Positions 1-12,800 of a stretch of 64,000 bases of DNA are shown one piece after another. A program made the position numbers and the translations under genes. This DNA comes from Onchocerca volvulus (lineage: Eukaryota > Nematoda > Chromadorea > Rhabditida > Onchocercidae): positions 23,403,097-23,467,096 of the forward strand of contig HG738138.1 of the NCBI GenBank assembly GCA_000499405.2, in the 5' to 3' direction. The notes below the pieces were generated by a model that was given only the letters and a program-made list of their open reading frames with translations, ran no database searches and had not been told where the DNA came from. Within the stretch, counting starts at the first letter, position 1, and each line of letters begins with the position of its first letter.

Positions 1-3000
1 TAAATAAATTCATTAATTGCCATTTTTTAAATTTAAATTTCACTGTTTAGAAAATGTTATTTTTCTCCGATTTATTATATTTGTATCATTCATAACATGA
101 ATAAATAGATCAAAAAAGTGGAAATGATTTGCCAATTAATTTTCTTGTTAATTAAGAAACTTTTGTAATATCCATTGTTTGATATATCTTTACATTATTA
201 TAGAATTTCCTAATGGCGTTATTATAGTAATTATTGATGAATGGCATACATAACAGACTTTTCTATAATTCGACTTTACTCTTCATTTTGATAATTTGAA
301 GATCTTTGGAATTAAATATATTTATTGGCAATCTAAAATTAGAATTGGAATTGATAAAAATGATTGATTTATTGTAAACAGTATGCTTTTAAGTATTTCA
401 AGTCTATTGTATGATTGATATGAGAAAGAAATGCTAGCATAAGATAAACAAATTTGTTTGTTTATGTAACACCCAAATGATATGCTCTTTCATAAAAGTC
501 TAGTAAATTGGCCCAGTATATTAGAGTTCTTGATTAAATAAACTTGAAAAATGAGGCTTCAAACGAGCATTATTATACAATTGATCATTTTTATTTGGGT
601 TTTGTTAGTTTCAGAAAAATGTTTGATGCGGGGATAATCATACATGATATATTTTGACCTGGCCACAGAGGTCATCTTATCAAGCTATAGCAAAGATATT
701 ACAGCATTTAACATTAATTACAGTACTTATCATATTACAATACCTAATATTAGTTGCAGCTTTTTTTTGGCCTTATTTTAAAATTTTGCTAATAATATTG
801 CTAAAAAACTGTGGATAATCTTTGGTCAATAGTATTGACAGGCTCAGCTTTGTCCATTCAATATATCGGATCTTTAAAATTTGATCAAAATTGATTGCTT
901 TTTAAGTGACAGTAAGGAATTGCGCATTTTTTTAAAATTGCATTGGAAAGGTGACGGACGTACACATTGCTTTGTTAAATGCTAGCGCTTTTTTTTAGCT
1001 TTTCTATTCGATTTATCTTTTAGTTGAAAGAAAAGTTTTGGATGTCATTGAAATTGGATGACCGATTGTTTTCCTGATTTATTTACTTGTTTACTTTGCT
1101 AATTATCCAACTACGAAAGCTGAATTTATTTATTTTATGTATTTGATTAACAATTTACTATGTTAAATCAAAACATGCAAATTGCAGGAATAGATAAAAC
1201 GAAATAATTTGAAAATATGCAGAATTTTGTGCTACTGATATTGTTGATATTATCTATCTGACAAGAAGATGACAAAGTATCACAATCAGTATCACAATCA
1301 ATTTCTGCCAATTCTAGTAAAAAATTGATGTTTACAATTGGTGCTTATCATATCAATAAGTAAACGAGGCAGTGATAATAATTGTATTATCACTACAATG
1401 TTGATAAAAGTTATAAGACTATCCATAATGATTTAGTGGTTTTTAATTACTTTTCACATATATGGACATATTAGCCTTATATTTAAATTTCAATACATTG
1501 AATTTAAATTCCAAATTCAGTGTGAAGAATTTTAGTGGTGTTATTTGCTAAATATTACTCATTCATTAATATATTTACTTATTTAAACTTGTCCACTTTA
1601 AACCAACTTGTTTAATTAATAAATTTTCTTTAATTACAACTTTTTAATTACTTGTTCTATATTTATTCAAACGAACTGGACACTTTTAATTTATTTGAGC
1701 TTCACTTATTCATTTTAAACTTAATTTTAAAAATTTAAAATCCAATCCAAAAACCTTTTTTTTCATAATAAACTTTTTTTTTAATAATAAACTTAATTTA
1801 TTATACTTTTTCCATAATTTCTATTCCAATGTTTGATTAGCTTTCCACGTGTGTTTACGTGGATAGTATGAGAAAATATGTGATAATACTTCTATCAGAC
1901 AAAGTAATCACCATATGATCAAACATTCAGTACTGTAATTTTGTTATGTTTATCATTTTCAGTTTGTTTATCAATTCATGCCATTCTTTCTTTGTTGTAA
2001 CATTCGCGCAAAAATGTTGTTACGTCATTGAGAAAGTGAAGTTATTTATAGCAATGAAATTATCGCCGATTTTTTCAAATTAATTAGTTTGAAATATAAT
2101 TGAGTTTGTAATATTGCTTTTTCAGGTTTTTTCGTATTAAATAATATCAATTGATAACAAAATTTGTAAATTTCAGCACACATATGCGTAGTATTTGTAA
2201 ATCATATCATCACGGAGGTCATACTGATAATATTGATAATATGATATTTTTAAAATATTTACTAATGCGTGCATTGATGAAACATTTTATAATAAAAGAG
2301 TGACACTTTCATCGGAATATTAACTGATATTAGTAGCATAAAAGTTTTGAATACTTAAGCAACATGGTGATAAAGTTTTACTGATTATTTCCAAAAATTC
2401 CATCATCCGATGATGATTATCTTTATTCTCATATCATTCATAAACATAATCACATTGCTCATCAAATAGCGAAATCGATCAATTTCTTTAGCTAATTTGT
2501 CTTACGAATCATTACCTCAACAAAAATCGTCTATTTCAAATAATATTTTGAGTAGGAAGATGATGTGTAGTGATAAGATTATCCGATTATTCGTGTTCTT
2601 TTCAAATAAGTTATTGATTTTTTCATTTATTTACCATGCAAATATTTCTTGCATTATTATCGTTGCATTAAAATTTTCGAAATTTCATAATTTTTCAAAA
2701 TCTATTTTTGATTCATATTTTTTGATTCATCCAGTAAATTAATCAATTTCCAATCAATCGATATCTAATCTAATCGATTTTCAGCTCTTACCAGAAACAT
2801 TTCTTAGTTGTGACGAATGTATGAATACGATCATACTGGCAGTATCAGTAGTATTGATGGTGTAGAATTGATTCAAGCATCTGATTCGTTGAGAAAAATT
2901 CGGCCAAACGATGGTTTCCTTCCTTCAAAAGTTAGATTTGAAATTACGCAAATTTGACTGAAATAATTCAAAATAATTTCCGAAATTTTTCAAATTTACA

Positions 3001-6000
3001 ATTATTTACCAAAAAAAGAAAGGAATAGAGTTTAATTTTGAAAGTATTATTTTCATGAATAGAGAAGGAAATTTGAAGAATGATGGAAATTACGAGAATC
3101 ATTTTAATTTTTTTTTTTTTTTTTGCGATTATCAAGAAATGTTGGAGTTTCTTTAATTTATTCGAAAATTCTCTCATCTTCCTCATACTTATGTTTTCTT
3201 TGTTGAACCAATAATTCAATGAAATGCATGTAGCAATTGTAATCATTCATTGCGATTTAATTTATTCACTAAGTTGCATTTCTCAAAAGAATTAAATGTG
3301 AAAGTGGAAATTATATTTAAATAGCAAGTGGAAATCGGATTTTTCCTTTTTCTTTTTAATTTATCATTGAATGATGCCTTTCTATCCTACACGTCCAGTC
3401 GATAAATTTTATAAAATGATTCCTCACGAAAGATGTTATTTACTCTTTTTTACCTTATCTTTTCTTGAATTACCTTTTCCACAATTGTATTCCATTATAC
3501 AGCCGATCAATCGATCAGCAGATCAATCAAAAATAAAAACCAAATTTAATATAATCATATTTCTCTCTACATCTATAATATTACGCTGTTTCCTTTGTTT
3601 TTTTTTTTTTTTTTTTTATAAAAATTGTTTATCGATCGTTATCTGATCCACATTTATTGAAAATATAAATTCTAGCTTCTCGATGCAAAACTTTTTTTGC
3701 TGAAAGCATAATGATACTTCGAATATCGAACATATTTTTTTCTTAAAAAAAAATGTTCCTAAGATGTTGACCTTTTTTGATCTTTTAAATAAAAATATAT
3801 CCAGTGAAGAAATGATTATTATAAATTAAGCTCAGCTATTATAATTTTTTTAATAGTTATTTTGTAAATAAATTTCTTACAAATCGTTTTTTCTTATAAT
3901 TAATTTCAACAAGGTAATATTCGAAATGAATTAAATGCTATCAAAGGAAAAAGTTGAAGGCTGCTAGCCACTTAATTATTCATTAATTTGAATTTAACTT
4001 TTCAAAGAATTAAATGAATTCTAATTTTCAAATTGCAGATAAATGAAAACACAGGTGTGTAGTTTTCTATCTCTTGCCATTTTCAATTTTCCATTTAAAC
4101 CATCCTGAAAGTTAAAACTTCTTCAAATATCTCAAGTAGACATTTAAATTATTCGAAATGCGAAAACAAATTATCGCAGCAGAAAATTGCATGTTATGAC
4201 ACTAACTTCTGACATTAATATAATTCGTTGAAGATGATGAGAGGAAAGGGAAGTGTTAATTGATGTGATGGAATTTCACGAATCGCAGATTTCAATTATT
4301 TCTAATTCATGTGAACTAGGAAAAGGGAAATTGTAGTTCGAGTCGGTTATGCAAATTAAATTTCAATTTACAAACAAATTTCTTTCTTGAAGTTCAATTC
4401 ATCTAAAAGGTTTTTGATCGTTTTTATTAAGTTACATCCCTCATTCATATGCATATTTCAATGTATGTGTTCGCATAATTCCATTAGCGATCGTTTTATT
4501 GCTTTATAGATTATTTCAATTTTCCTTTCTCCTCCTTCATTTGTCACTTTACTTCTTCGAAAGTTATTCTCGAGAACAGCCAACTTTATATTCTTACATC
4601 TCAATCATTTATTATGCGACATTTTTGGCGACAATTTTTTTTATTTCTTATTTACTTTTAATAATCTTTATTTCACGAGCAATCATATGTCTCATGTTTT
4701 CCAAATCTATTCTCTGATTTTACATCTTACATTTTATATTGCATTTCGAGAAATTTCATTTGAAAAATGCAAACGGAATTTTTTGTTATTTAAAATTGAA
4801 AAAAAACTTTTTCTTGGTGAATTTCTACTGAATTACTGATTTTATAATTTTAATGATGGTATTGGATGATATTTAAGGATTAGTTCGAAAATCTTGGAGA
4901 ATTAATCGTCGTTGACATTAAATAACAGATTAAGGTGGCACTTATTTATGGTTAGTTGCCTTCTTTAAATGAATATATATTGTAAAATGCTCTATTCTCA
5001 ACAATTTCTAATATTCTTGCTGGCAAGATGATTGATTTATTCATTCATTTAAAGAATAATAATAGTTTTTAAATTACTTTCAGAAAAATCAAATTTTGTA
5101 GCCTTGTTTACAGTATCCCGAAAATAATTCGATATTTTCGAATTATTGATTTTCTATCTTCTAATCTTTTCACAATTCGGTAAATTGCTAAACCTTCTTT
5201 TTCAGCAACTAATAATTTATCATCATTATTCGGAAAAGTTCAAAGTCTTAATTTAAATTCTGAACAGATAATTTTGAATTAAAATTATTCAGAAAAATAA
5301 TCATCCTTATTTGACGATTTCGTTACAATTCTTCCTAATGCATTCATTTCAATATTTATATCATTAATCTTTTATAATTATTAAGTAATTCATCATAATT
5401 TTAGGCAGTAAATCTTCAATATACAATATAAATTAATTTTGGATTATTTTGAATTCTCAGTTTTTCAATTTCTTTCACTTTTTTCTGAATGCATACTGGA
5501 ATGAGTCTTTGCCTTATCTTTGGCCAATCTGTTAAAATCTCCCTCCATTATCAGCCAAAAATGGCCAGTTTTTTTCTTCAAAAAAGTCTTGCTGGCAAAT
5601 TTTTGACCAATCCGTTCAAAATTTTACCAGTAAATAATGACATTGCTTCGTAAATATTATACTACTGGACCACAACTTTTTAAAAAGCTAATTAAACGTT
5701 TTTTTTTTGTTTTTTTTTTGTTTTTTTTTTTTGAATTATTAAGGCAATATTTCTTGTTTTCAGATTGCTAGAAAATTATACTGTGAAAACAATTTGAAAA
5801 TATTTACGCATAGTTGAAATCCGAAAGATTTACGACTATTTAATTGTGCTTCTTATGTATTTGGAAAGATAATTTGTTCTTAATCCGTTAACTTCGTCGA
5901 ACTATTACAGCAATCTTTTTTTTTCTCAACTCGCTTCAGATTCTTGAAATTTCAATTTCTCATCGCAAAATTACAATGATTTTCGTAAAGTGTTCCTAAA

Positions 6001-7433
6001 CGAATATATCGGGATATGTGGCTTTGGATAAAAGTTTTGCCGTCATTTGCTCAATTTCTTAGCCTTCGTTGTTGTGTTTGATGGGAGAATGGAGTAATAT
6101 GATTGAAAGTAAGTGATAAATATCCTTTATCTGATAGCTGACATAATACAACTTGTCTGTCTTTTCGAATGTTTTTTACAAACTTTCGCTTAGTTAGAAT
6201 AGACTTCTTTACAGCGAATATTGTATTTAGGAATACGATAATGTTCTGACAAAAAAAGAAAAAATCTAATTTTTTTTCTTTTACAAAAAAAAAAAATCAA
6301 AAATAAAAAAGTCCCTTTCGTTAGTGTCGTATAGTAACACAAAAATTTAACTGATAATGTCGCTGATGAAAAACAGAACGATGACCACAAAGGTTTTAAT
6401 TTATGTCAAGAAGTTCATTTTTATTGTATAAATGACCATGACATGATTATTATTTCCACTTGAATAATTTTACGAAAATTAGAATAGTTCAAAGATTAGA
6501 TAAATATATTTAGAGGTCACATTAATGATATTGAAAGTTCAGATACTCATTAATATTTTTTTTTTTTTATTTTGAACATTTTTTAGACATGACTCATTTT
6601 GGACATTTCATTGCAGGCGATTTGATTTTTTTTTTTTAAAGTTAACACTAATCAGATGGAGAAAAATATTATTCATCGTTGTGAATTTGTGCTTTTTTTT
6701 TTTGAATTTAAAAATTTTTAAACAGTGTTAAAATTTTATGATCTTAAAACCTCGTTTTTGTAGTTCTTTTTTTTTTTGGCGAAATATTTTGATTTAAAGT
6801 AATAAAATTATTATACAAAAATGCGGACTTTAATGATTATAAACTGGAAAAAAAAAGTGTCAGAAGGAAAAATTCAAATTTCACCTTCAATTTCAGAATG
6901 CATATTTTATTAATTACTCCATCAGTATTCTGAATCATCTCCTTGACATCATTTCTCGCAATTTCTGCTGTAATGCATTAATATTTAGATCTCTGAATAC
7001 GTCTTTATAAATTATTGCTTTCATATAATCTGCTAAGATACCTAAATTTTTATCCAAGTTATGACAATTCTTGAAAGATATCTCTAAGTTTCGAGAAAAC
7101 GTAATATCTCGAGAAATCTCGGGAAAACATATTACCTCGAAAAAACCTGCTGCCGAGAATATAAGTATACATTAGTAACATTCGAAATCTTTTAGCGTTA
7201 CTTTTAAAATTTTTATCACTCTTCCGAAATATTTGGAAGCAATAATAGTTATCAATAGTTGGAATAATCTTTTTTATAAAATTTTGAAATGTAAACAAAG
7301 CCAGTAGCAAAAATCTTTGGGTCTCTTAAATGTGACATTAATGAGAAGAAGACAAGTGTTAGAATTGCAGGTTGACACATCGATCCGATCCGGATCAATA
7401 AAGTTATGTATGAGCTATTTATCTATCTATCAA

Positions 7434-7450
7434 TGGTCAACAAGTGACCA
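7434..7450. promoter_or_regulatory. Palindromic TGGTCA/TGACCA pair with 5-bp spacer
   Basis: TGGTCA at 7,434-7,439 and TGACCA at 7,445-7,450 are perfect inverted copies separated by ACAAG. The half-site resembles the AGGTCA core bound by nuclear hormone receptors, a family that is expanded in nematodes. The pair lies about 2.4 kb upstream of the ASPP start codon, at the edge of a less AT-rich patch. A regulatory role is inference only. Confidence 0.2.
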
Positions 7451-7901
7451 ATGGTTAGATGAGGGAATCCAATAGATGGACATATTGATGAAGGAAGAGT
7501 GATAGAGGTGATCAGGAGGACATGTTCTTCCTCTACAGGTTTTTCACCTGTAATTAATCGTTCAGATGATGATGATTGGCGACAACGAAATTGTCCCCTG
7601 TCTACTACCTTCTTTCCACTGTCATTTCATTTCCTTCGATCTTCCTCTTCCCTGATCATCCGCTTACCTCTTACCCAACCTTCCTTCATTTGCATCTTCG
7701 TTGTTCGATTTTAAATTCGATCAATCATTTTACTCTTGTCTTACAATTAATATATTTCTTCTTTTTCTGCACTATTTTCCCGTTATTAATCTATTCAAAT
7801 TTTTGCAATCCCATGACATTTTTACCGATAGAATGGTCACCTTGAGAGCAGAAAGTACTACAGTTTGATTGATTTTAGATGAAATGGTTTTTCGAGTATA
7901 A

Positions 7902-7956
7902 TTTCTCTCTCTCTTTCTTCTTTTCTTTTCCTCTCTTTTCCTTCTTTTCTTTCTTC
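7902..7956 (+). repeat. 55-nt uninterrupted pyrimidine tract
   Basis: Fifty-five consecutive C/T residues made of CT, CTTT and CCTTTT units, followed by more pyrimidine-rich sequence to about 8,010. It is a simple-sequence tract with no coding potential. Such tracts can form triplex DNA or act as splice-site-like signals, but nothing here shows a function. Confidence 0.8.
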
Positions 7957-9876
7957 ATTATCCATCCGTCACCTTTATTTTTTTTCTTTTTCCTTAACAT
8001 TAATCATTAATTTATCTCTTCTTTTCCATCTTTACAATGATTTCTAATTGTGAGTTCATTTCATTTCCCATAAAATAACAACTACTACTCTTTTCAGCAT
8101 TCTTTCTCTTTACTGTCACCTATTTTTGTCTTTTACGAATTTCTTCTGTCAATTTTTCCATCTTTTCCTTTTTTTTTCTCAAAATTTTAAATTTTTGGAA
8201 ATTTAATTTAATTTAATTCTTTTTTTTCTTTTTAAATTTCCATTAATTTCCATAGTTCCTTTCTCTTGTAATAATACTTGTAATATTTTATTGAATGATG
8301 CAATAGTGATTCTTCGTTTATGCCACAAGCAGTTATTAGAAAACATCCAAGTAAATTGATCTTTCTTTCTAAATACGCAATTTTTTCGAAATAATTTTCG
8401 TAAGAGATCGTTTCGTAATGCAGCAAATTTATTTGAAGTTAATTTTGCACATATGTATATTAAGCTACACATGATACTCTATCTTTAAAGAATGCGAAAT
8501 TCGCGGAACTGCGAAACTGCGTTACGAATATGATTTCAACAGCGTTTCTCATTATTTTTCAGTTTTTTCTGTCTTTTCGACATAATTTTGGCACATAATT
8601 ATTTCCGACATCATATCATGTTGATAAAATTTTGCTTCGTAATAATTCATAAATATGCAAATGCCAAGAAAAATTGATACAATTATCCTTCATCCGCTAG
8701 ATCAAATTACAAATTGCTGTCACTTCTCATCTTCCTCCGCTCTATTATCACTAATCAAAATTTTGTGAATTTTAAAATTTGCTCATTCTATAAAATCTTT
8801 TATCTATACTTTTAGTTTTAACTTCCACAATAATATATGCTATATTGAAAATTGAACAACAATCTATCAAAAGTTGCTAAAATTTCTGAAATTCTATCCA
8901 TCTTTATTCACGAATTTTCATACTCCTTGTAATATAATCTGAATTTTAAATTATTATATTAAATTAATATTTTCCAGTTTACTTTTCTTATTATAAATTT
9001 GCCAGTAACAATGATTATTATGAAGTTTCACATTTTTTACACAAAAATTGCAAAAATTTCAAATTTATTTAGATATTTTCATCTCATTACTTTTGACTTA
9101 AATGTTGTACTTTACTGGAACTTTTTTTTCCATTTTCTCAATCTTTTTTCTTCTCATTTTTTCAAACTCATTGTTACAACGTATTTTTCTCAATCTTTGA
9201 TCATTTCTTCGTAGTTTAATCATTTTTATCAATATCAAATGTCTATCATATCATCTTTGAATTACGCAGACACATAGTATGAAAATGTGACATCGACATG
9301 ATTTCTTTTTTCTATCTCCGAACTTTTTTTTTTCCAGCACCAATTAGTTTTATAATACTTTCGGACAATTCGTCTCTCAATTTTAATACTTTCGAGGAAT
9401 TTGTTCTGTTTTAAATTTATTCCATTATCAGATAAATGATTGTGATATTCTCCAAGACATTAGGAAATTTCCTTATCCTTAGTGATGGATTAATTAATTA
9501 AAAAATTACCAGAAAATATTGTTTCATTAATATTCAATTCATTCATTTGTCTAATACCATTTTACAACTCCAACACTTCAATTTTTGCAGTTTTTCAAAA
9601 TTATTTATTAATTATGCTAAAAATTTTCCCCAAAATTTATGAATATTGCTTAATTAATGTCTGTCTATCAATATTTTTACATCTCTCCATGCTTTGCATG
9701 GATAATTTGAAATTTTTGAAAAATTAGTTTGAAATATGTATTATTCATGCTATGTAATGTATGCAATTTATTGAAAAATGTTTGGAATTTCATTTGTTTA
9801 CACTAATATTTCACACCGAATTTTTTGTATTCCGAAATTTTTTTGTTTGTTAAAACAATCAATCAATGTTTTTTAG

Positions 9877-12800
9877 ATGTCACATCAACCAATTCGTGTT
9901 GTTCAACCACCAGCACAATCATCATCAACACATCCAAGAGATCAGAGAAATTGTCAAAGGTGAAATTGTTCGCAAATTTTATTCAGTACAATAATTACAA
10001 GCATTTAGTAATTAAGTAGAAATTGAATTTTCCAAACATTTCAATATTTCTCAAATTTTAAAATAAATTCCAAAATTAATGAACTTATTCCCAATTCGTT
10101 GTAAATGCTTTGAGTTATTATAATTAATTATCGTTTAGTCAAAATAACATATTTCGAATGTTTATTCTTGGATATATTCTGCTCCTTTTGTTTATTTTTC
10201 AAATACTATTTCGATGTGATGTTGTTTGTGTTATAAGGCATTCATTAACAGCAACTATGAGTAATATGTTGAACTGGTAAACAACCACAGGGAAAGTGAA
10301 ATTCGTAGAAATTAGTCCCAATGAATTTAAAATCATTATTTTGCTAACATAAACTTAATTTATTAAAGTTTATAAAATTTGCAAATTATGAATCGAATTC
10401 TTTTTCAGCACCAATTCCAAATATGAAAATTTGGTACAAATTGCGGAACAACAACGACGTTTGATTGACACCAATCGACAGATGATCCATGAGCGTGAGA
10501 CACGTGGGATCCGTGTCGATAATGCGCCTATACGTTTAGCTGTGCTTAGAAATGAAGTTTGCATTATTAAATTTTAAATTTAATAATTATAAGAAGAAAT
10601 GAATGATTCATTTGTAAGAAGTAAACAGCATGTAAGTGATAAGATCTTTTGATAATCATATTTGACGTCATACAGGAATTTAACGCGATAAAACTGAAAT
10701 GATATTAGGAATTATGAACGAGTTGTCTGTAATTTACATTATGAAATGACGTTTTTTAATTATTTCGTAGAAGAATAAAAATTGGTGAATTTTTTTTTCT
10801 TGTTTGAATTGACATTTAAAATTTTTAATGTCGACCTTAATTTGTAAAATTTTTGTTCAATAATTAATGACCTTAATTTGGTGAAATTTTTTAACTGTTT
10901 CTCGATAAAGTATGAAATCGAATATTTCTTTCTTTATTTTTTTCTCAGTAATACGAGTATTACATATTAATATTATAAATATTTAATTAATTTATTAGAG
11001 TTTTTGCTAATTTTGTTCTTTTCTATTCCATTTTTTTATGTATTATTGTAATTAATTCTATTTTACAGATACTATTTGAAGAACGTGAAATGGCTCGTTT
11101 AAAAATGATGGAACGTGAAACGCACCAAACATCAACACGTCGAATGATAGCTGAAAGAAAACTTAATAATTTACAAATGAATTACACGTCACAGGAACAA
11201 CATTTAAGAAGTGTCATTGCTAATATTACCTCTTTGCAGACTCAGGTACGCATAGATTGCTTTTTTCAAACTTAATTTCGTCTAGTTATGTCACGTGTCA
11301 CGTATCACGTATTTCGAGTGTTTTTATTGTATATCTAAAACGGTTCAATTATTTAAAATTACTATACATTATCCTTTTCAAATGTAATCTCTTCTTAAGT
11401 ATAAAAATCTAATACATGAAATTGAATGAATTTCACGTAATGCACATATCATTTGTCCAAATTAAAATCATATCAACTGAGTATACATGAAAAGATTAAA
11501 TCTAAAAAATGAAGCAATGAAAATGGAACAATGAAATTAAAATAATTTGTGCGAAAAATTGCAATCAAATTGAAAATACATAAAATGGTTGATTATATTT
11601 GCACGTAGATGTAGATCATTTAGAATTACGAGACTTTTTTCCATTTTAATTGTTTGATTTAAGTTTGATATATTATGTCGTCGTCGATTAATAGCATTAA
11701 ATGCCGCTCGTGAACAGCAAAAGAAATTGATGAACTCTCAAATGAGGCCTAAATCCGTTAGTTTATTGCAATTTTAAAATTTTCCCATCAAACCCTAAAT
11801 TTCACTAAGCAATTTTATAATATATAGTAGAGCATACGAATTAGTCGGAATTATTGTTAGATCGAGTTACTGAATTTTAACTGAAATTTTCTTTCCTTTT
11901 TTTGCTTATCATTAGTTTACTTGAATTAAGATAGAAATATTGAGCGAATGAAAGTTTTTTGTCTCTTTCACTGATTTCATTTTTATTGTAATTTTTTAAA
12001 AATCTGTAGTTTTCTATTTTTTATTATCTTACAATTATTTACTTCATAACCGGATTTTTTAGACCGATCCAATGCAAACATTATCCGCAATATCATCATC
12101 ATCATCATCATTGGTTACAACATCAAACAATGATATCATTTTACGAAACGATATTACTGGATCGAAATCTTCAGTACTCACTACGCAGCATTCAGTGGTA
12201 CCTCATACTAAACGAATGGATCTTCCAGAAGGTGATACCGATATGTTACGACGAACTCCGCCATTTTCAGATTCCGGAAGGTCAAAACATTCTTCAGTTG
12301 ATTTGCCTTATCGACCACGAGCATCTGTTGAACCATTTCAGGTAAGTTGTTTATATCATCATTATTTATAATTAGTGAACTGAAATTTCAAGACCAACAA
12401 ATAAATTATCCTGTTATGCAAAAGTGATTTATCAAGATTATTTGCTTCTTTGCACTCATATTTTTGATATTTTAAACAAGTTTATTACTTAATATTGTAC
12501 TTTGAAATTTTAGAAAAACTTAGATTAAGCTGAATTTATCATTTCTTTTAATTTCCTGTCCCTTTATTGGTTGTTCGTATATTGGATTGTGTAAATATAA
12601 TCGTTAAATAATTCCGGATATAAAATAGTAATATGAATACGTTTCCAGATTAATCAATCGAAACCTTTCATGGATACGAGATATGAATCTTCAAGTTGTC
12701 CTCCACAGCTACAAAACAAACCTTTCAGCTTTTCTACATTTGGAAAAGACAAGTATCGTATTTTTCTGTTTACAAAATTATAATAATTCATCGTATCCGG

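Larger units (their letters stand above)
1..9876. other. Gene-poor AT-rich flank upstream of the ASPP gene
   Basis: I could not assemble a gene here on either strand. The open frames present (for example near 2,497-2,742, 3,371-3,646 and 8,203-8,472) are dominated by F, I, K, L, N and S, as expected from random AT-rich DNA, and they lack paired splice sites and recognisable domains. The stretch holds many T runs, a 55-nt pyrimidine tract at 7,902-7,956 and a less AT-rich patch around 7,430-7,720. It probably contains the promoter and outron of the gene that begins at 9,877, but no core promoter element can be named with confidence. An exon encoding a further N-terminal part of the ASPP protein could be hidden here. 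Confidence 0.5.

Noticed and set aside
12130..12345. 71-codon plus-strand frame overlapping ASPP exon 5
   Set aside because: Shifted frame of exon 12,063-12,341, whose own frame chains in phase with both neighbours.
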